Part shown: positions 1 through 9,014 of the stretch, piece after piece
Layout of the letters: the number at the start of each line of letters is the position of its first letter
Numbering within the stretch: the first letter of the stretch is position 1
Source of the DNA: Enterobacter sp. Ag1
Lineage (GTDB): Bacteria; Pseudomonadota; Gammaproteobacteria; Enterobacterales; Enterobacteriaceae
Assembly (NCBI GenBank): GCA_000277545.1
Contig: AKXM01000016.1
Location: forward strand, 1-64,000
Direction of reading: 5' to 3'
Length of the DNA stretch: 64,000 nucleotides
Made by a program: the position numbers and the translations under genes
The notes under the pieces: generated by a model
What the model was told of the DNA's origin: nothing
The model's database searches: none
Seen by the model: the letters and a program-made list of their open reading frames with translations, nothing else

Positions 1-403
1 ACAGAACATGGGGCTGTGTCGGCTTGAATCGAGCAGGGGGGCGTGCTTTTACCAATCCATGAGACTTGAATATCTGGCCGACAGTGCTTGCGGCAGGGAC
101 ACCGGGAGTATCCAGATTGAGCAGATATTGCCTGATTTTTTCTGGCCCCCACAGCATGTACTGCTTTTTAGTTTTCAGCAGCAACTGAACCATCGACTCA
201 GGAATGGTGTTTTGATGATGGCGTGCCCTGGAACGGTCAGCCAGAGAGTTAACATCTTCGCCTGAAAAACGAGCTAACCACTTATAGCCCGTTTTACGGC
301 TGATATTGAATCTGCGACAGGCATCGCTGACAGATAATCCGTCTACAAGGCATGCCATGACAAATTGCATTCGTTGCATGGTAACAGTCTCAAGCCAGGG
401 CAC
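1..403 (-). CDS. IS481-family transposase, N-terminal part, cut by the window edge
   Basis: Reading the minus strand from a GTG at 403, preceded by a GAGGAGG ribosome-binding site, gives an uninterrupted frame to the window edge. The protein begins with an IS481-type helix-turn-helix: 'DGLSVSDACRRFNISRKTG' followed by 'YKWLARF', then an 'LADRSRARHH' stretch and a region ending 'KARPPARFKPTQP'. In this family the DDE catalytic domain follows and would lie outside the window. A DDE transposase cuts and joins the element ends. Whether the copy is intact cannot be seen here. Confidence 0.85.
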   Translation of the reverse strand, partial: MPWLETVTMQRMQFVMACLVDGLSVSDACRRFNISRKTGYKWLARFSGEDVNSLADRSRARHHQNTIPESMVQLLLKTKKQYMLWGPEKIRQYLLNLDTPGVPAASTVGQIFKSHGLVKARPPARFKPTQPHVL

Positions 404-483
404 GATAAACCTCCTCACTCAGTTTACCGTACCAGTTATAACCTGTTACCCATGTGCCCGGTTTAAAGTGTTACCTATGTGCC
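1..483 (-). mobile_element. IS481-type insertion sequence, one end only
   Basis: The element end lies to the right of the transposase start. Two direct copies of a 15-base motif, TGTTACCCATGTGCC (444-458) and TGTTACCTATGTGCC (469-483), are spaced 25 bases apart. They look like the terminal transposase-binding repeats of IS481-group elements. The exact outer boundary and any target duplication cannot be fixed without the other end. Confidence 0.6.
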
Positions 484-619
484 AGTTCATACAGCGTAAT
501 GCCCCCTGACACGTTCACTGTCTCTGAACTTGCATGGACAATAGATCAATATGTGAACGGAAAATATCCAAACTTACAGAGAATGTATTCTCAGATCGCC
601 TGCTCTCTCCCTGCGCCAG

Positions 620-2215
620 CTACTTCTTCACATCCACCTGATAAAAGATATGCTTCCCGAACGGATCAATTTCATACCCGGTCACCTCTTTACGCACCGG
701 CTCGAAAATCGTGGAGTGGGCAATCATCACCGCAGGCATCTGGTCGTGCATCATTTGCTGCGCTTCTTTGTAGAGCTCAACTCGCTTATCGTGGTTCCCC
801 TCGGCGCGGGCTTCGAGAATCAGCTTATCAAACGGCTGATAGCACCATTTGGATGAGTTAGACCCACCGTTGGCCGACGTGCAGGAAAACAGCGGCCCGA
901 AGAAGTTGTCCGGGTCGCCGGTGGCCGTCGTCCAGCCCATCAGCGCCGCCTGGTGCTCACCACCCTTCACTCGCTTGAGGTATTCGCCCCATTCGTAGGT
1001 GACAATTTTCGCCGTCACGCCAACTTTCGCCCAGTCGGCCTGAATCATCTCTGCCATACGTTTAGCGTTCGGGTTATACGGACGCTGAACCGGCATTGCC
1101 CACAGGTCAATGCTCATGCCGTTGGCAAACCCGGCTTCTTTGAGCAGCGCCTTTGCTTTTTCAGGATCGTAATCGTAATCCTTGAGCTTATCGTCCGCGC
1201 TCCACACGCCCGGCGGCAGTAGGTTTTTTGCCTCGATGCCCGTGCCGTGGAACACCGCTTCGATAATGGCCGGTTTGTTAATCGCCATTGCCAGCGCCTG
1301 GCGCACTTTCACGTTATCGAGCGGCGGTTTCTGGGTGTTAAATGCCAGAAAACCAGTATTTAGACCCGCTTTTTGCATCAGCGTGATGTCTTTGTTTTCC
1401 TTCATGCGCGGCAAATCCGCCGGGTTCGGGAACGGCATTACCTGGCATTCATTTTTCTCAAGTTTGGCGTAGCGGATCGACGCATCCGGCGTGATCGAGA
1501 ACACTAAACGGTCGATTTTTGATTTGCCCTGCCAGTAATCAGGGAAAGCGGTATAGAGAATGCGGGAATCTTTCTGGTACTGCTTCAGCTCAAACGGCCC
1601 GGTGCCGATGGGGTCGGAATCGACGCGTTCCGGCGTGCCGGCCTTCATCATGACATCGGCGTATTCGGCAGAGAGAATCGAGGCAAAATACCAGCCTAAA
1701 TCCGCGACAAACGGCGCTTCCGGGTGCGCCAGCGTGAAGCGCACGGTGTTGTCATCCACTTTATCAATCGCTGTGATCAGCTTGCCAAACTCCAGGCTTT
1801 CAAAGTTGGAGTAATTGCCGTTGGAAACGTTGTGGTACGGATGCTTAGGATCTTTCTGGCGCATAAACGAGAAAATGACATCGTCCGCGTTGAAGTCTCT
1901 GGTGGGCTTAAAGTATTTGTTGCTCTGAAACTTAACGCCTTTACGCAGATGGAAGGTATAGACTTTGCCGTCTTCGCTGACGTCCCAGCTCTCCGCCAGG
2001 CTGGGCTGCAGTTCCGTGGTGCCGACTTTAAAATCCACCAACCGGTTATAAACCGGCACCGCGCTGGCATCCACGCTGGTGCCCGAGGTGTAAAGCTGCG
2101 GGTTGAAGTTTTCCGGTGAGCCTTCGGAGCAATAAACCAGCGTGCTGGCCGCCACGCTGGTACTGATGGAGAGCGCCGCTACGGCAAGTGCAAGCGTTGT
2201 AATCTTTGTTTTCAT
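620..2215 (-). CDS. DppA-like periplasmic peptide-binding protein (ABC transporter, SBP family 5)
   Basis: This 531-residue protein is a solute-binding protein of the DppA/OppA family, which captures di- or oligopeptides in the periplasm for an inner-membrane ABC permease. It has a Sec signal peptide (about residues 1-23, ending near 'SVAA') followed by the DppA-like start 'STLVYCSEGSPENFNPQL'. Family-typical stretches such as 'GTGPFELKQYQKDSRI', 'FSITPDASIRYAKLEKNECQ' and 'AHSTIFEPVRKEVTGYE' are present, and the length matches E. coli DppA. No dppBCDF permease genes adjoin it, so it is probably an orphan or paralogous receptor using permease subunits encoded elsewhere. An AGGAAG ribosome-binding site precedes the ATG. 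It is divergent from the PepT-like peptidase gene, which suggests shared control of peptide use. The exact ligand is unknown. Confidence 0.88.
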   Translation of the reverse strand: MKTKITTLALAVAALSISTSVAASTLVYCSEGSPENFNPQLYTSGTSVDASAVPVYNRLVDFKVGTTELQPSLAESWDVSEDGKVYTFHLRKGVKFQSNKYFKPTRDFNADDVIFSFMRQKDPKHPYHNVSNGNYSNFESLEFGKLITAIDKVDDNTVRFTLAHPEAPFVADLGWYFASILSAEYADVMMKAGTPERVDSDPIGTGPFELKQYQKDSRILYTAFPDYWQGKSKIDRLVFSITPDASIRYAKLEKNECQVMPFPNPADLPRMKENKDITLMQKAGLNTGFLAFNTQKPPLDNVKVRQALAMAINKPAIIEAVFHGTGIEAKNLLPPGVWSADDKLKDYDYDPEKAKALLKEAGFANGMSIDLWAMPVQRPYNPNAKRMAEMIQADWAKVGVTAKIVTYEWGEYLKRVKGGEHQAALMGWTTATGDPDNFFGPLFSCTSANGGSNSSKWCYQPFDKLILEARAEGNHDKRVELYKEAQQMMHDQMPAVMIAHSTIFEPVRKEVTGYEIDPFGKHIFYQVDVKK

Positions 2216-2334
2216 CGCTGTCTTCCTGTGGTGTTTGTCCTGACCCTGAATGAATAAAGCTTGTGCAAAGCGCCTTAATAAATAACATTAAATTTACATT
2301 GCCAACAAACAACATCGAACAATAAGGAAACACT

Positions 2335-3564
2335 ATGTCTTCGTCGCTCAGCGAGCAGCTCACCCGGCGCTTCTTTCGTTATCTGGCGGTGACCAGCCAA
2401 AGCGATCCGCGCGTCAGCAGCCTGCCCAGTACCCCAGGACAACACGAAATGGCCCGCCTGCTCGCGGAAGAACTGCGCACGCTGGGCCTTGAAAATATTG
2501 TGATTGATGAGCACGCCACGGTAACCGCCGTGAAGAAAGGCAACGTCGCTGGCGCACCGCGTGTGGGGTTTATTACGCACATTGATACCGTTGACGTTGG
2601 CCTTTCCCCGGACATTCATCCACAGATCCTGCGCTTCACCGGCGAAGATTTATGCCTGAACGCCAAAGAGAACATTTGGCTGCGCACGGCGGAGCACCCG
2701 GAAATCAACGCCTATCCTGGCGAAGAGATTATCTTCAGCGACGGCACCAGCGTGCTGGGCGCGGACAACAAAGCCGCCGTCACGGTGGTGATGACGCTGC
2801 TGGAAAACCTGACGCCAGAGCACCAGCACGGTGACATCGTGGTGGCCTTCGTCCCGGATGAAGAAATTGGCCTGTGTGGCGCCAAAGCGCTGGATTTGGC
2901 ACGTTTTGACGTGGACTTCGCGTGGACCATTGACTGCTGCGAGCTGGGCGAGGTGGTGTATGAAAACTTCAACGCCGCCCACGCGGAGCTGAAATTCACC
3001 GGCGTGACCAGCCATCCGATGTCCTCCAAAGGCGTACTGGTTAACCCGCTGCTGATGGCGATGGACTACATTAGCCATTTTGACCGCCAACAAACGCCTG
3101 AACACACCGAAGGGCGCGAAGGCTATGTCTGGTTTAACGGGATGCAGGCTTCACAAAGCGAAGCGCTGCTGAAGGCCAATATTCGCGACTTCGATTTGGC
3201 CAACTTTGAACGCCGCAAACAGCAAATTGGCGAAGTGGCGCAGAAGATTGCCGCGCAGTACCCGACTGCACGCGTGGAGTTCAGCCTCAGCGATACCTAC
3301 AGCAACATCAGTAACGCCATTACCGATGACCGCCGGGCCATTGATTTGATTTTTGCCGCTCTGGATGAGCTGGGGATTGAGCCGAAGGTGATCCCCATGC
3401 GCGGCGGCACGGATGGCGCGGCGCTGTCGGCTAAAGGTTTGCTGACGCCGAACTTCTTTACCGGCGCGCACAATTTCCATTCTCGCTTTGAGTTTTTACC
3501 GCTACGGGCGTTTGAGGCGTCTTACAATGTGGCGCTGAAGCTTTGCCTGCTGGCGGCGAAGTAG
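2335..3564 (+). CDS. pepT: Peptidase T-like aminotripeptidase (M20B)
   Basis: This 409-residue protein is a metallopeptidase of the M20B (PepT) family. Family members are cytoplasmic enzymes that use two zinc ions to remove the N-terminal residue from tripeptides. Metal-ligand motifs are visible in order: 'THIDT' (His82, Asp84), 'LGADNKAA' (Asp144, bridging), 'VPDEEIG' (Glu176/Glu177, general base and ligand), 'TIDCCELGE' (Asp200) and 'NFHSRFEF' (His382). The length equals E. coli PepT, but the sequence differs clearly from it, so it may be a paralogue rather than the orthologue. It is divergent from the DppA-like binding-protein gene (119 bp between starts), which fits peptide uptake plus hydrolysis. 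An AAGGAA ribosome-binding site precedes the ATG. Confidence 0.85.
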   Translation: MSSSLSEQLTRRFFRYLAVTSQSDPRVSSLPSTPGQHEMARLLAEELRTLGLENIVIDEHATVTAVKKGNVAGAPRVGFITHIDTVDVGLSPDIHPQILRFTGEDLCLNAKENIWLRTAEHPEINAYPGEEIIFSDGTSVLGADNKAAVTVVMTLLENLTPEHQHGDIVVAFVPDEEIGLCGAKALDLARFDVDFAWTIDCCELGEVVYENFNAAHAELKFTGVTSHPMSSKGVLVNPLLMAMDYISHFDRQQTPEHTEGREGYVWFNGMQASQSEALLKANIRDFDLANFERRKQQIGEVAQKIAAQYPTARVEFSLSDTYSNISNAITDDRRAIDLIFAALDELGIEPKVIPMRGGTDGAALSAKGLLTPNFFTGAHNFHSRFEFLPLRAFEASYNVALKLCLLAAK

Positions 3565-3571
3565 TTTGCCC

Positions 3572-3726
3572 CTCACCCTAATCCTCTCCCCTAAGGGAGA
3601 GGATATCAGGACAGAAATCCCACTTAGCTTCACTCCCGCGATTTGCGGTGAAAGAAACAGCACAATTTTCTTGTATAGCTCTGATTTACCGCTCTCCCTT
3701 TCAGGGAGAGCGCCGGGGTGAGGGTT
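3572..3726. repeat. Long imperfect inverted repeat between convergent genes
   Basis: The left arm (CCCTCACCC then CTCTCCC..GGGAGAGG) and the right arm (CTCTCCCTTTCAGGGAGAG then GGGGTGAGGG) are reverse complements with nested hairpins. Together they form a roughly 150-base palindromic unit in the gap between the PepT-like gene and tehB. It resembles the mobile intergenic palindromes common in enterobacteria and could terminate transcription from both sides. Confidence 0.7.
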
Positions 3727-3736
3727 AATTTTACAT

Positions 3737-4330
3737 TTAGTTCTTACGCGCCAGCATCGTGGCAAAACGCAGCTTGATGCGGTTGCCGTGCTCGTCGGTC
3801 TTGTGCAACTGCCCCACATCTTCGTTGTATTTAATCAGTTCCCAACCTTCATAGTAGTTCCGCAGTTCACCCTCTTTAAAGGCAAACGGGAAACCGACCG
3901 TGCAGGGAAAATCCTCGGTATCCATGGCCGCCACAATCAGGTTGTAGCCGCCGGGTTTGGTGCAACGCTGCATATTGGCGATAAGCCCTGGGATCGTGCT
4001 GCGCTCGAGGAACATCATCACCACGGTGGAGAGAATAAAATCGTACTCGCCGTCAAAGCTCAACTGGTTCAGGTCAACCTCAGCGGTGACAATATTTTTC
4101 AGCCCTTCCGTCTCGATAATCTGATTCAGCCTGGCGATACTCATCGGATTTTTATCCCAGGCGGTGACGTCGAACCCTTTCTGGTTCAGGTACAGGCTGT
4201 TGCGCCCGCCGCCGCAGCCAAGATCCAGCGTTTTACCGGGGGCAACGTACTTCACGGCGTTCAGCACGTCAGAATGTGTGGCAGTTAAGCCGTATTTTTC
4301 GCTGTAGTAGCTTTCAGACTTCTCGGTCAT
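3737..4330 (-). CDS. tehB: Tellurite methyltransferase TehB
   Basis: This 197-residue protein is a class I SAM-dependent methyltransferase of the TehB family. It has the SAM-binding motif '[14 protein letters not shown]' near residues 35-50 and family-specific stretches such as '[17 protein letters not shown]' and '[19 protein letters not shown]'. TehB methylates tellurite (and selenium species) with SAM, giving resistance, and has been linked to oxidative and nitrosative stress defence. Its ATG overlaps the tehA stop (ATGA), so the two genes are translationally coupled. Length matches E. coli TehB. Confidence 0.95.
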   Translation of the reverse strand: MTEKSESYYSEKYGLTATHSDVLNAVKYVAPGKTLDLGCGGGRNSLYLNQKGFDVTAWDKNPMSIARLNQIIETEGLKNIVTAEVDLNQLSFDGEYDFILSTVVMMFLERSTIPGLIANMQRCTKPGGYNLIVAAMDTEDFPCTVGFPFAFKEGELRNYYEGWELIKYNEDVGQLHKTDEHGNRIKLRFATMLARKN

Positions 4331-5319
4331 GACAGATCCTTATTTTCAGGCCGCGCGGTGCGCAAAATCAATTTCCCCTGCATCAGCAGGATAAAAGTAC
4401 GTGCCAGCAGCAGGCCGATAATCACATTAGTAAAAATAAACAGCGGCACGGCGATGACGTGAAACAGCCCGTCCCCGCTGCCTGCGCTGAGATGGAGCGC
4501 CGTGGTTGCCAGCGCAGAAATACCGAAAGAGAAACTCCAGAAGGAGGCATTGAACGGCTGCGCCAGGTACCAGGGCATTAAGCGCAGCATGAAGAGCAAT
4601 TGCAGCAGGCCGTAACCAAACAGCATTTTGGCAAAGAAATCCGTCACGCCGCCGTTCACGGCAAGGTAAGCGCTACAGGCTACCAGCGCAGGGGCAAGCT
4701 GAATGCCCAGCGAGGTGCGTACCGGCGTGGGCAGTTCCCCGGCGCTGCGCATACGGTGCAAAATCGCCGGTTCCAGGCTGAGCCAGGAAAAAACGCCGGC
4801 CCCAAGGAACAAGATCCCCAGGTCGTGATAACCCAACGCGCCGCAGGCCATTGCGCTGATAAAATTATTGGCGACGGTGGGCAAATACAGCCCCGGCGTC
4901 GTGGCATCCTGCGGGTGCGTACCCCGCCATAATCCGGCGGACTGCCAGGCGGCATAACAAAGCTGCACCACGGCGCCAAAGCCAAACATCACTGCAGCGA
5001 GCGGGCGCAGATAAGGGGCCACGCCGATGGCCACCAGCATGGTTGTCGCCGGGAACAGACTCACGAAGCTGCTCATTAAAGGGTGATAAATCTCTGCAAT
5101 CACGCTGTGCGGGTAGCGCACCAGCCGCGTCAGGAACGCTAACGCCAGCAGCAGCCAGATGCCGGCGGCAAGCGCCACAAGAACCTCACCAACAACCGAC
5201 GGCACCGGCCAAATCGTGGCGGCATAGCGCCAGGCAAACCCCATGCCGATGGTGCCCAGCACCATGCCAAAGTAGCCTGCGGGGAGATTGATAAAGCTAC
5301 CGGGGATTGGTTTATTCAT
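4327..5319 (-). CDS. tehA: Tellurite-resistance/dicarboxylate transporter TehA
   Basis: This 330-residue inner-membrane protein of the TehA/SLAC1 family contains about ten hydrophobic segments. Its start '[22 protein letters not shown]' and the blocks '[20 protein letters not shown]' and '[18 protein letters not shown]' are nearly those of E. coli TehA. Family members form trimeric anion channels; with tehB the gene confers tellurite resistance when expressed. It is the first gene of the tehA-tehB pair. A predicted NsrR operator lies 15 bases upstream of its start, between it and divergent ydcK. Confidence 0.95.
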   Translation of the reverse strand: MNKPIPGSFINLPAGYFGMVLGTIGMGFAWRYAATIWPVPSVVGEVLVALAAGIWLLLALAFLTRLVRYPHSVIAEIYHPLMSSFVSLFPATTMLVAIGVAPYLRPLAAVMFGFGAVVQLCYAAWQSAGLWRGTHPQDATTPGLYLPTVANNFISAMACGALGYHDLGILFLGAGVFSWLSLEPAILHRMRSAGELPTPVRTSLGIQLAPALVACSAYLAVNGGVTDFFAKMLFGYGLLQLLFMLRLMPWYLAQPFNASFWSFSFGISALATTALHLSAGSGDGLFHVIAVPLFIFTNVIIGLLLARTFILLMQGKLILRTARPENKDLS

Positions 5320-5333
5320 TTTGTTTATTTTTT

Positions 5334-5356
5334 AAAATGTATTTTAAATGCATTTT
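5334..5356. promoter_or_regulatory. NsrR-type operator upstream of tehAB
   Basis: This 23-base near-palindrome fits the published NsrR consensus AA-N-ATG-Y-ATTT-N-AAATGCAT-N-TT at every fixed position. It comprises AAAATGTATTT, a central T and AAATGCATTTT. NsrR is the nitric-oxide-sensing Fe-S repressor, and tehB is a reported NsrR target in Salmonella. The site sits between the divergent tehA and ydcK starts, nearer tehA. The match is direct; function is inferred. Confidence 0.72.
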
Positions 5357-5432
5357 ATGCGATTACGCCGCCAAACGCTACGCCGGTGAATTACCTGCTA
5401 CGTTTATCAGCAGTGCACAGCGAGAAATCACC

Positions 5433-6359
5433 ATGAAAAAATACCGGATCACCGATGTTTCGCGGCTTCATGATTATCAGCATGATGGCGAACAGCGGCA
5501 AGTTCGACTCTGGCAAATTGAGGCGCTTCGCGCTTTTGGCAACGTCGTGGCCGGGCAAGGCGGCGGCTGGATTGAGGAAGAAGCGAACCTGAGCCACGAG
5601 GCAACCTGCTGGCTTGAGCCTGACGCCCTGATCTGGAACGGTGCGACGGTTGAAGATGACGCAAAAATCCTCGGCGAGTCTGAAATTTGCCATCACGCAA
5701 AAGTGGGCGGCAAGGTGCTGGTCGAGGATTCCCGCATCAGCGGCGAATGCTTTATCTCGGGCTCGGCCCGCGTGTTGCAGCAGAGCCAGGTGATTGCCGT
5801 GCTGGGGCTGACCGAAGATACAGAAATGCGGCTGCAAATCTACGGGAACGCCACGGTGCTGGCCTCACGCATCGTCCATCAGGCACAAATCTACGGCCAC
5901 GCGCGCGTGAACAACGCCTTTGTCGAACACCGCTCAGCCATTTTTGATAACGCCGTTATTGAAGGCAATGCAGAGAACAATGTCTGGGTTTGTGATTGCG
6001 CGCAGGTGTCCGGTAACGCACGTATTATTGCCGGCAGCGGCGACAGCCAGATCCCGACCATCCGCTACTCATCTAAAGTCTACGGCAACGCCCTTATTGA
6101 AGGAGATTGCGTGCTCAGGCACCACGTCCAGGTTTACGGTAATGCGGCGCTTATCGGCGGCCCGGTTCTGCTGGACAACAATGTACAGGTGTATGGCGAG
6201 GCGAAAGTGATGGGTAACGTGCTCATCGAAAACAACGTGCAGATTTATGATGAGGCGGCGGTGGAAGGCTTTGGCAGCGAACTGATTCATCTTCGCGGCA
6301 TGAAGGATATTAACGGCGCACAGCGAATTACCCGCACGCCGTTTCATGGCATTTTTTAA
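5433..6359 (+). CDS. ydcK: YdcK, hexapeptide-repeat-like protein of unknown role
   Basis: I start this protein at the ATG at 5433 ('MKKYRITDVSRLHDYQHDGE'), giving 308 residues, rather than further upstream, because this matches the YdcK N-terminus. From about residue 80 it is built of repeats such as 'IYGNATVLASRIVHQAQIYG' and 'VYGNALIEGDCVLRHHVQVYG', the pattern of a left-handed beta helix (bacterial transferase hexapeptide-like). No catalytic residue is obvious and the function is unknown. The order rimL-ydcK-tehA-tehB is that of E. coli K-12. Its 3' end overlaps the convergent rimL end by four bases. Confidence 0.85.
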   Translation: MKKYRITDVSRLHDYQHDGEQRQVRLWQIEALRAFGNVVAGQGGGWIEEEANLSHEATCWLEPDALIWNGATVEDDAKILGESEICHHAKVGGKVLVEDSRISGECFISGSARVLQQSQVIAVLGLTEDTEMRLQIYGNATVLASRIVHQAQIYGHARVNNAFVEHRSAIFDNAVIEGNAENNVWVCDCAQVSGNARIIAGSGDSQIPTIRYSSKVYGNALIEGDCVLRHHVQVYGNAALIGGPVLLDNNVQVYGEAKVMGNVLIENNVQIYDEAAVEGFGSELIHLRGMKDINGAQRITRTPFHGIF

Positions 6360-6910
6360 TCAGCAATGCGCCCGTAAATATTCTGATCGTGGAACTCGTC
6401 GTTCAGAAACTCGGCTTGCCTCAGGCAACCTTCAAGGGCAAAGCCGTTGCGTTGGGCCACCCGGTTGCTGGCCTGGTTAGTGACGATGCATTTGATGACA
6501 AACCGGCGCACCGTCCCTTCCCCCGCGTACTTGCCGATCGCGGCCTCAATCACGGCGGAAATGATCCCCTTGCCCTGCCGATCCTCGCTTAGCCAGTAGC
6601 CGATGTAGGCCGTTTTGTCGGTCGGGACTATCTGGTTAAAGGAAAAGACGCCCGCCAGCTCGCCGCGATAGAGGATCATAAACATCTTCGCGTAGCCTTT
6701 ATGGTGGAGAACATAATTCCCCTGCAGCGTTTTGCGGGTGTCGTCCTCGGAAACAACATACTGCGGCCAGTTCATCGCCTTTTGCAGCCAGCTTTTATTG
6801 CGCTGCACCAGGGCAAAAACGTCCTTCACGAACCGCTCGTTCACCGAATGCAGTTCGATATCATCATTAACCGCAATCACTTCATCCTGCCAGGCCTGCT
6901 GTTGTTCCAC
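6356..6910 (-). CDS. rimL: Ribosomal-protein-serine N-acetyltransferase RimL
   Basis: This 184-residue GNAT acetyltransferase matches RimL, which acetylates the N-terminal serine of ribosomal protein L12 to give L7. The acetyl-CoA-binding motif appears as 'DRQGKGIISAVI'. Stretches 'WLQKAMNWPQYVVSEDDTRK' and 'RNGFALEGCLRQAEFLND' are characteristic of RimL rather than RimI or RimJ. A GGAGTCACG ribosome-binding region lies just upstream. The neighbours ydcK and mdoD agree with K-12 order, except that ydcH, which lies between rimL and mdoD in K-12, is absent here. Confidence 0.92.
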   Translation of the reverse strand: MEQQQAWQDEVIAVNDDIELHSVNERFVKDVFALVQRNKSWLQKAMNWPQYVVSEDDTRKTLQGNYVLHHKGYAKMFMILYRGELAGVFSFNQIVPTDKTAYIGYWLSEDRQGKGIISAVIEAAIGKYAGEGTVRRFVIKCIVTNQASNRVAQRNGFALEGCLRQAEFLNDEFHDQNIYGRIAD

Positions 6911-7064
6911 TCGTGACTCCTGCTTTTGTTAGAAGGTGACAGTTATCTTATGTCACTTTTTTGTGGCAACGCACGAGATTTAAAACACCGCCAAAAGTGA
7001 ATATATAGAAATTCATTATGAAAGAGTATTTATGCAATAAGAGGACGAGATGGTGAAACGGGCA

Positions 7065-7098
7065 TAAAAAAGCCCCGCGGCTTTTACGCGGCGGGGCT
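7065..7098 (-). terminator. Rho-independent terminator of mdoD
   Basis: A GC-rich hairpin (AGCCCCGC paired with GGCGGGGCT) is followed on the minus strand by a run of T residues, immediately downstream of the mdoD stop. Confidence 0.85.
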
Positions 7099-7104
7099 GG
7101 ATGA

Positions 7105-8760
7105 TTAACGCATTTCGCGGTCGTCAACGTATTTACGTTTGTCCAGCGGTGGTGGGAAGTACTGGTACAGCCAGGTTTCACTGATCGCTTTGCCCTGGCA
7201 ACGCAGGAACATGCGCATCTCGACCGGGTCGGTGGCGTCGTTGGTCGGATACCAGTCAAACAGAATGCGGTAGCCGTCAAACGGTTCGACGTAGAGGATC
7301 TCAATCTGCTTCGCTTCGCCGTTGGAGAGCGTAATCACCGGCTCAATCCCCTTCGGCGCGGCGGCTTTCAAATCGCCCCCGATAAAGTCGATAGCAAAGC
7401 GGCGGGACCATTTTTCCGGGAAGTGTTCACCCGGCGCCCAGCCTTCCGGGAAGCTGCCCATCCCGGTGCGGGTGGCGTAAACGCGGGCCAGATCCGTCGT
7501 CACCGGCGGCAAACCGCTCCAGTAGAGCCGATATTTGAACTCGAATTCGTCCCCGGCTTTGACCGGTTTTTCCGGCTGCCAGAAGCAGACAATATTGTCG
7601 AGCGTTTCGCCGGTGGTCGGGATTTCCATCAGGCCAACGGTGCCTTTGCCCCACTTGTTACGCGGCTCTACCCACAGGCTTGGACGCTTGTTGTACCAGC
7701 CCATGATGTCCTGGTAGCTGGCAAAGTCGTGATCCAGCTGCAGCAGGCCAAAGCCTTTCGGGTTCTCGTCCATAAAGGCGTTGAACTGAAGTTTCTGCGG
7801 GTTATTCAGCGGGCGGCAAATCCACTCGCCGTTACCGCGCCACATGGCCAGGCGGTCGGAGTCATGAATTTGCGGGTGAATGGTGTCGCAGGTCCGGCGT
7901 TCGTTGGTGCCGCAGGCAAACATGCTGGTCATCGGCGCGATACCCAGCTGCTTGACGTCTTTCCGGGCATAAAGGTGATTGTCCACCTCCATCACCACGC
8001 GCTCGGCTTCACAGCTGATAATAAATTTGTACGCGCCGGTCACGCTTGGGCTGTCGAGTAAGGCATAGACCACAAAAGTCGTGTCGGTGGCTTTCGGCGT
8101 TTCAAACCAGAACGAGGTGAAGTCCGGGAACTCTTCCGGCGTGTCGGTGAAGGTGTCCACCGCGAGGCCACGGGCGGACAGCCCATATTGGTACGTGCTG
8201 TCTACGGCACGGAAATAGCTAGCGCCGAGGAAGGAGACGACGTCACGGCGCGCCAGCTCCGGTGCCTTGAAGACTTTCAGGCCGGCAAAGCCGAGATCCG
8301 TCTGGCCTTCGAGCTGCCTGGTGTCTACGCCAGCATTGTTGTAGTTAAACAATTCCGGGCGGAAGTGGATTTCGCGCGCCTGATGGGTGGCGGAATCCAG
8401 CGAGAACATTCTGACGCGGCGGCGGAACCCCATGCCGACGTGGAAGAACTGCACGTCAAGCTGGCGGTTTTCGATGTTGTTCCACAGCGAATGATCGGCG
8501 TCGTACTGAATGGCGTTATAAGCCTGAGGCGTCAGGTTAGCCAGGGTGTTGGGCAGCGCGCGCGGTGCCCCGCCCCATGGTTTTTTCGACAGGTCGTGCG
8601 CCATGCCCTGAAGCACCGCAAAATCGAAGGCGGTGGAGTGCCCGTCAGCGATGCCTGATTCGGCAGCAAAGGCGCTTCGGGAGAATAGCGTGGCAAGGGT
8701 TGGCGTGCCGCAGGCAGCGGCGAGAGCCATAGAGGCCTGGATAAAACGTCTGCGATTCAT
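7105..8760 (-). CDS. mdoD: Periplasmic glucans biosynthesis protein MdoD (OpgD)
   Basis: This 551-residue periplasmic protein shapes the glucose backbone of osmoregulated periplasmic glucans. It is a paralogue of MdoG. The N-terminus '[19 protein letters not shown]' is a twin-arginine signal, so export is by the Tat pathway. Conserved blocks include '[17 protein letters not shown]', '[20 protein letters not shown]' and '[20 protein letters not shown]'. The length matches E. coli MdoD. In K-12 the gene lies directly beside ydcJ; here an accessory block of about 4.7 kb separates them. Confidence 0.95.
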   Translation of the reverse strand: MNRRRFIQASMALAAACGTPTLATLFSRSAFAAESGIADGHSTAFDFAVLQGMAHDLSKKPWGGAPRALPNTLANLTPQAYNAIQYDADHSLWNNIENRQLDVQFFHVGMGFRRRVRMFSLDSATHQAREIHFRPELFNYNNAGVDTRQLEGQTDLGFAGLKVFKAPELARRDVVSFLGASYFRAVDSTYQYGLSARGLAVDTFTDTPEEFPDFTSFWFETPKATDTTFVVYALLDSPSVTGAYKFIISCEAERVVMEVDNHLYARKDVKQLGIAPMTSMFACGTNERRTCDTIHPQIHDSDRLAMWRGNGEWICRPLNNPQKLQFNAFMDENPKGFGLLQLDHDFASYQDIMGWYNKRPSLWVEPRNKWGKGTVGLMEIPTTGETLDNIVCFWQPEKPVKAGDEFEFKYRLYWSGLPPVTTDLARVYATRTGMGSFPEGWAPGEHFPEKWSRRFAIDFIGGDLKAAAPKGIEPVITLSNGEAKQIEILYVEPFDGYRILFDWYPTNDATDPVEMRMFLRCQGKAISETWLYQYFPPPLDKRKYVDDREMR

Positions 8761-8962
8761 GCCTGAGAAATCGTCCTTATGTGTCGATGTGTTTTGTTCC
8801 TCCCGACGGGAAGAACAGCGGCAAGAGACTGCTACCTGTACGACCGCACACTCTAGACAAAATTCACAGTGAATCCAATGGGCGGAGAAGGCGTTTGGGG
8901 GAGGAACGAAAGTTTTTTTTCAGGAAACCAGATATCACCGAAAAATTCGCCATTGCCTGGCG

Positions 8963-9006
8963 AAAAAAACGCTAAAGGCCCGTCAGCCTGTGTGCCGACG
9001 AGCCCT
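8963..9006 (-). terminator. Terminator of the aminotransferase/binding-protein operon
   Basis: An imperfect hairpin (GGCTCGTCGGC with GCTGACGGGCC on the minus strand) is followed on that strand by a run of seven T residues, just after the binding-protein stop at 9015. Confidence 0.7.
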
Positions 9007-9014
9007 GGTCAACG

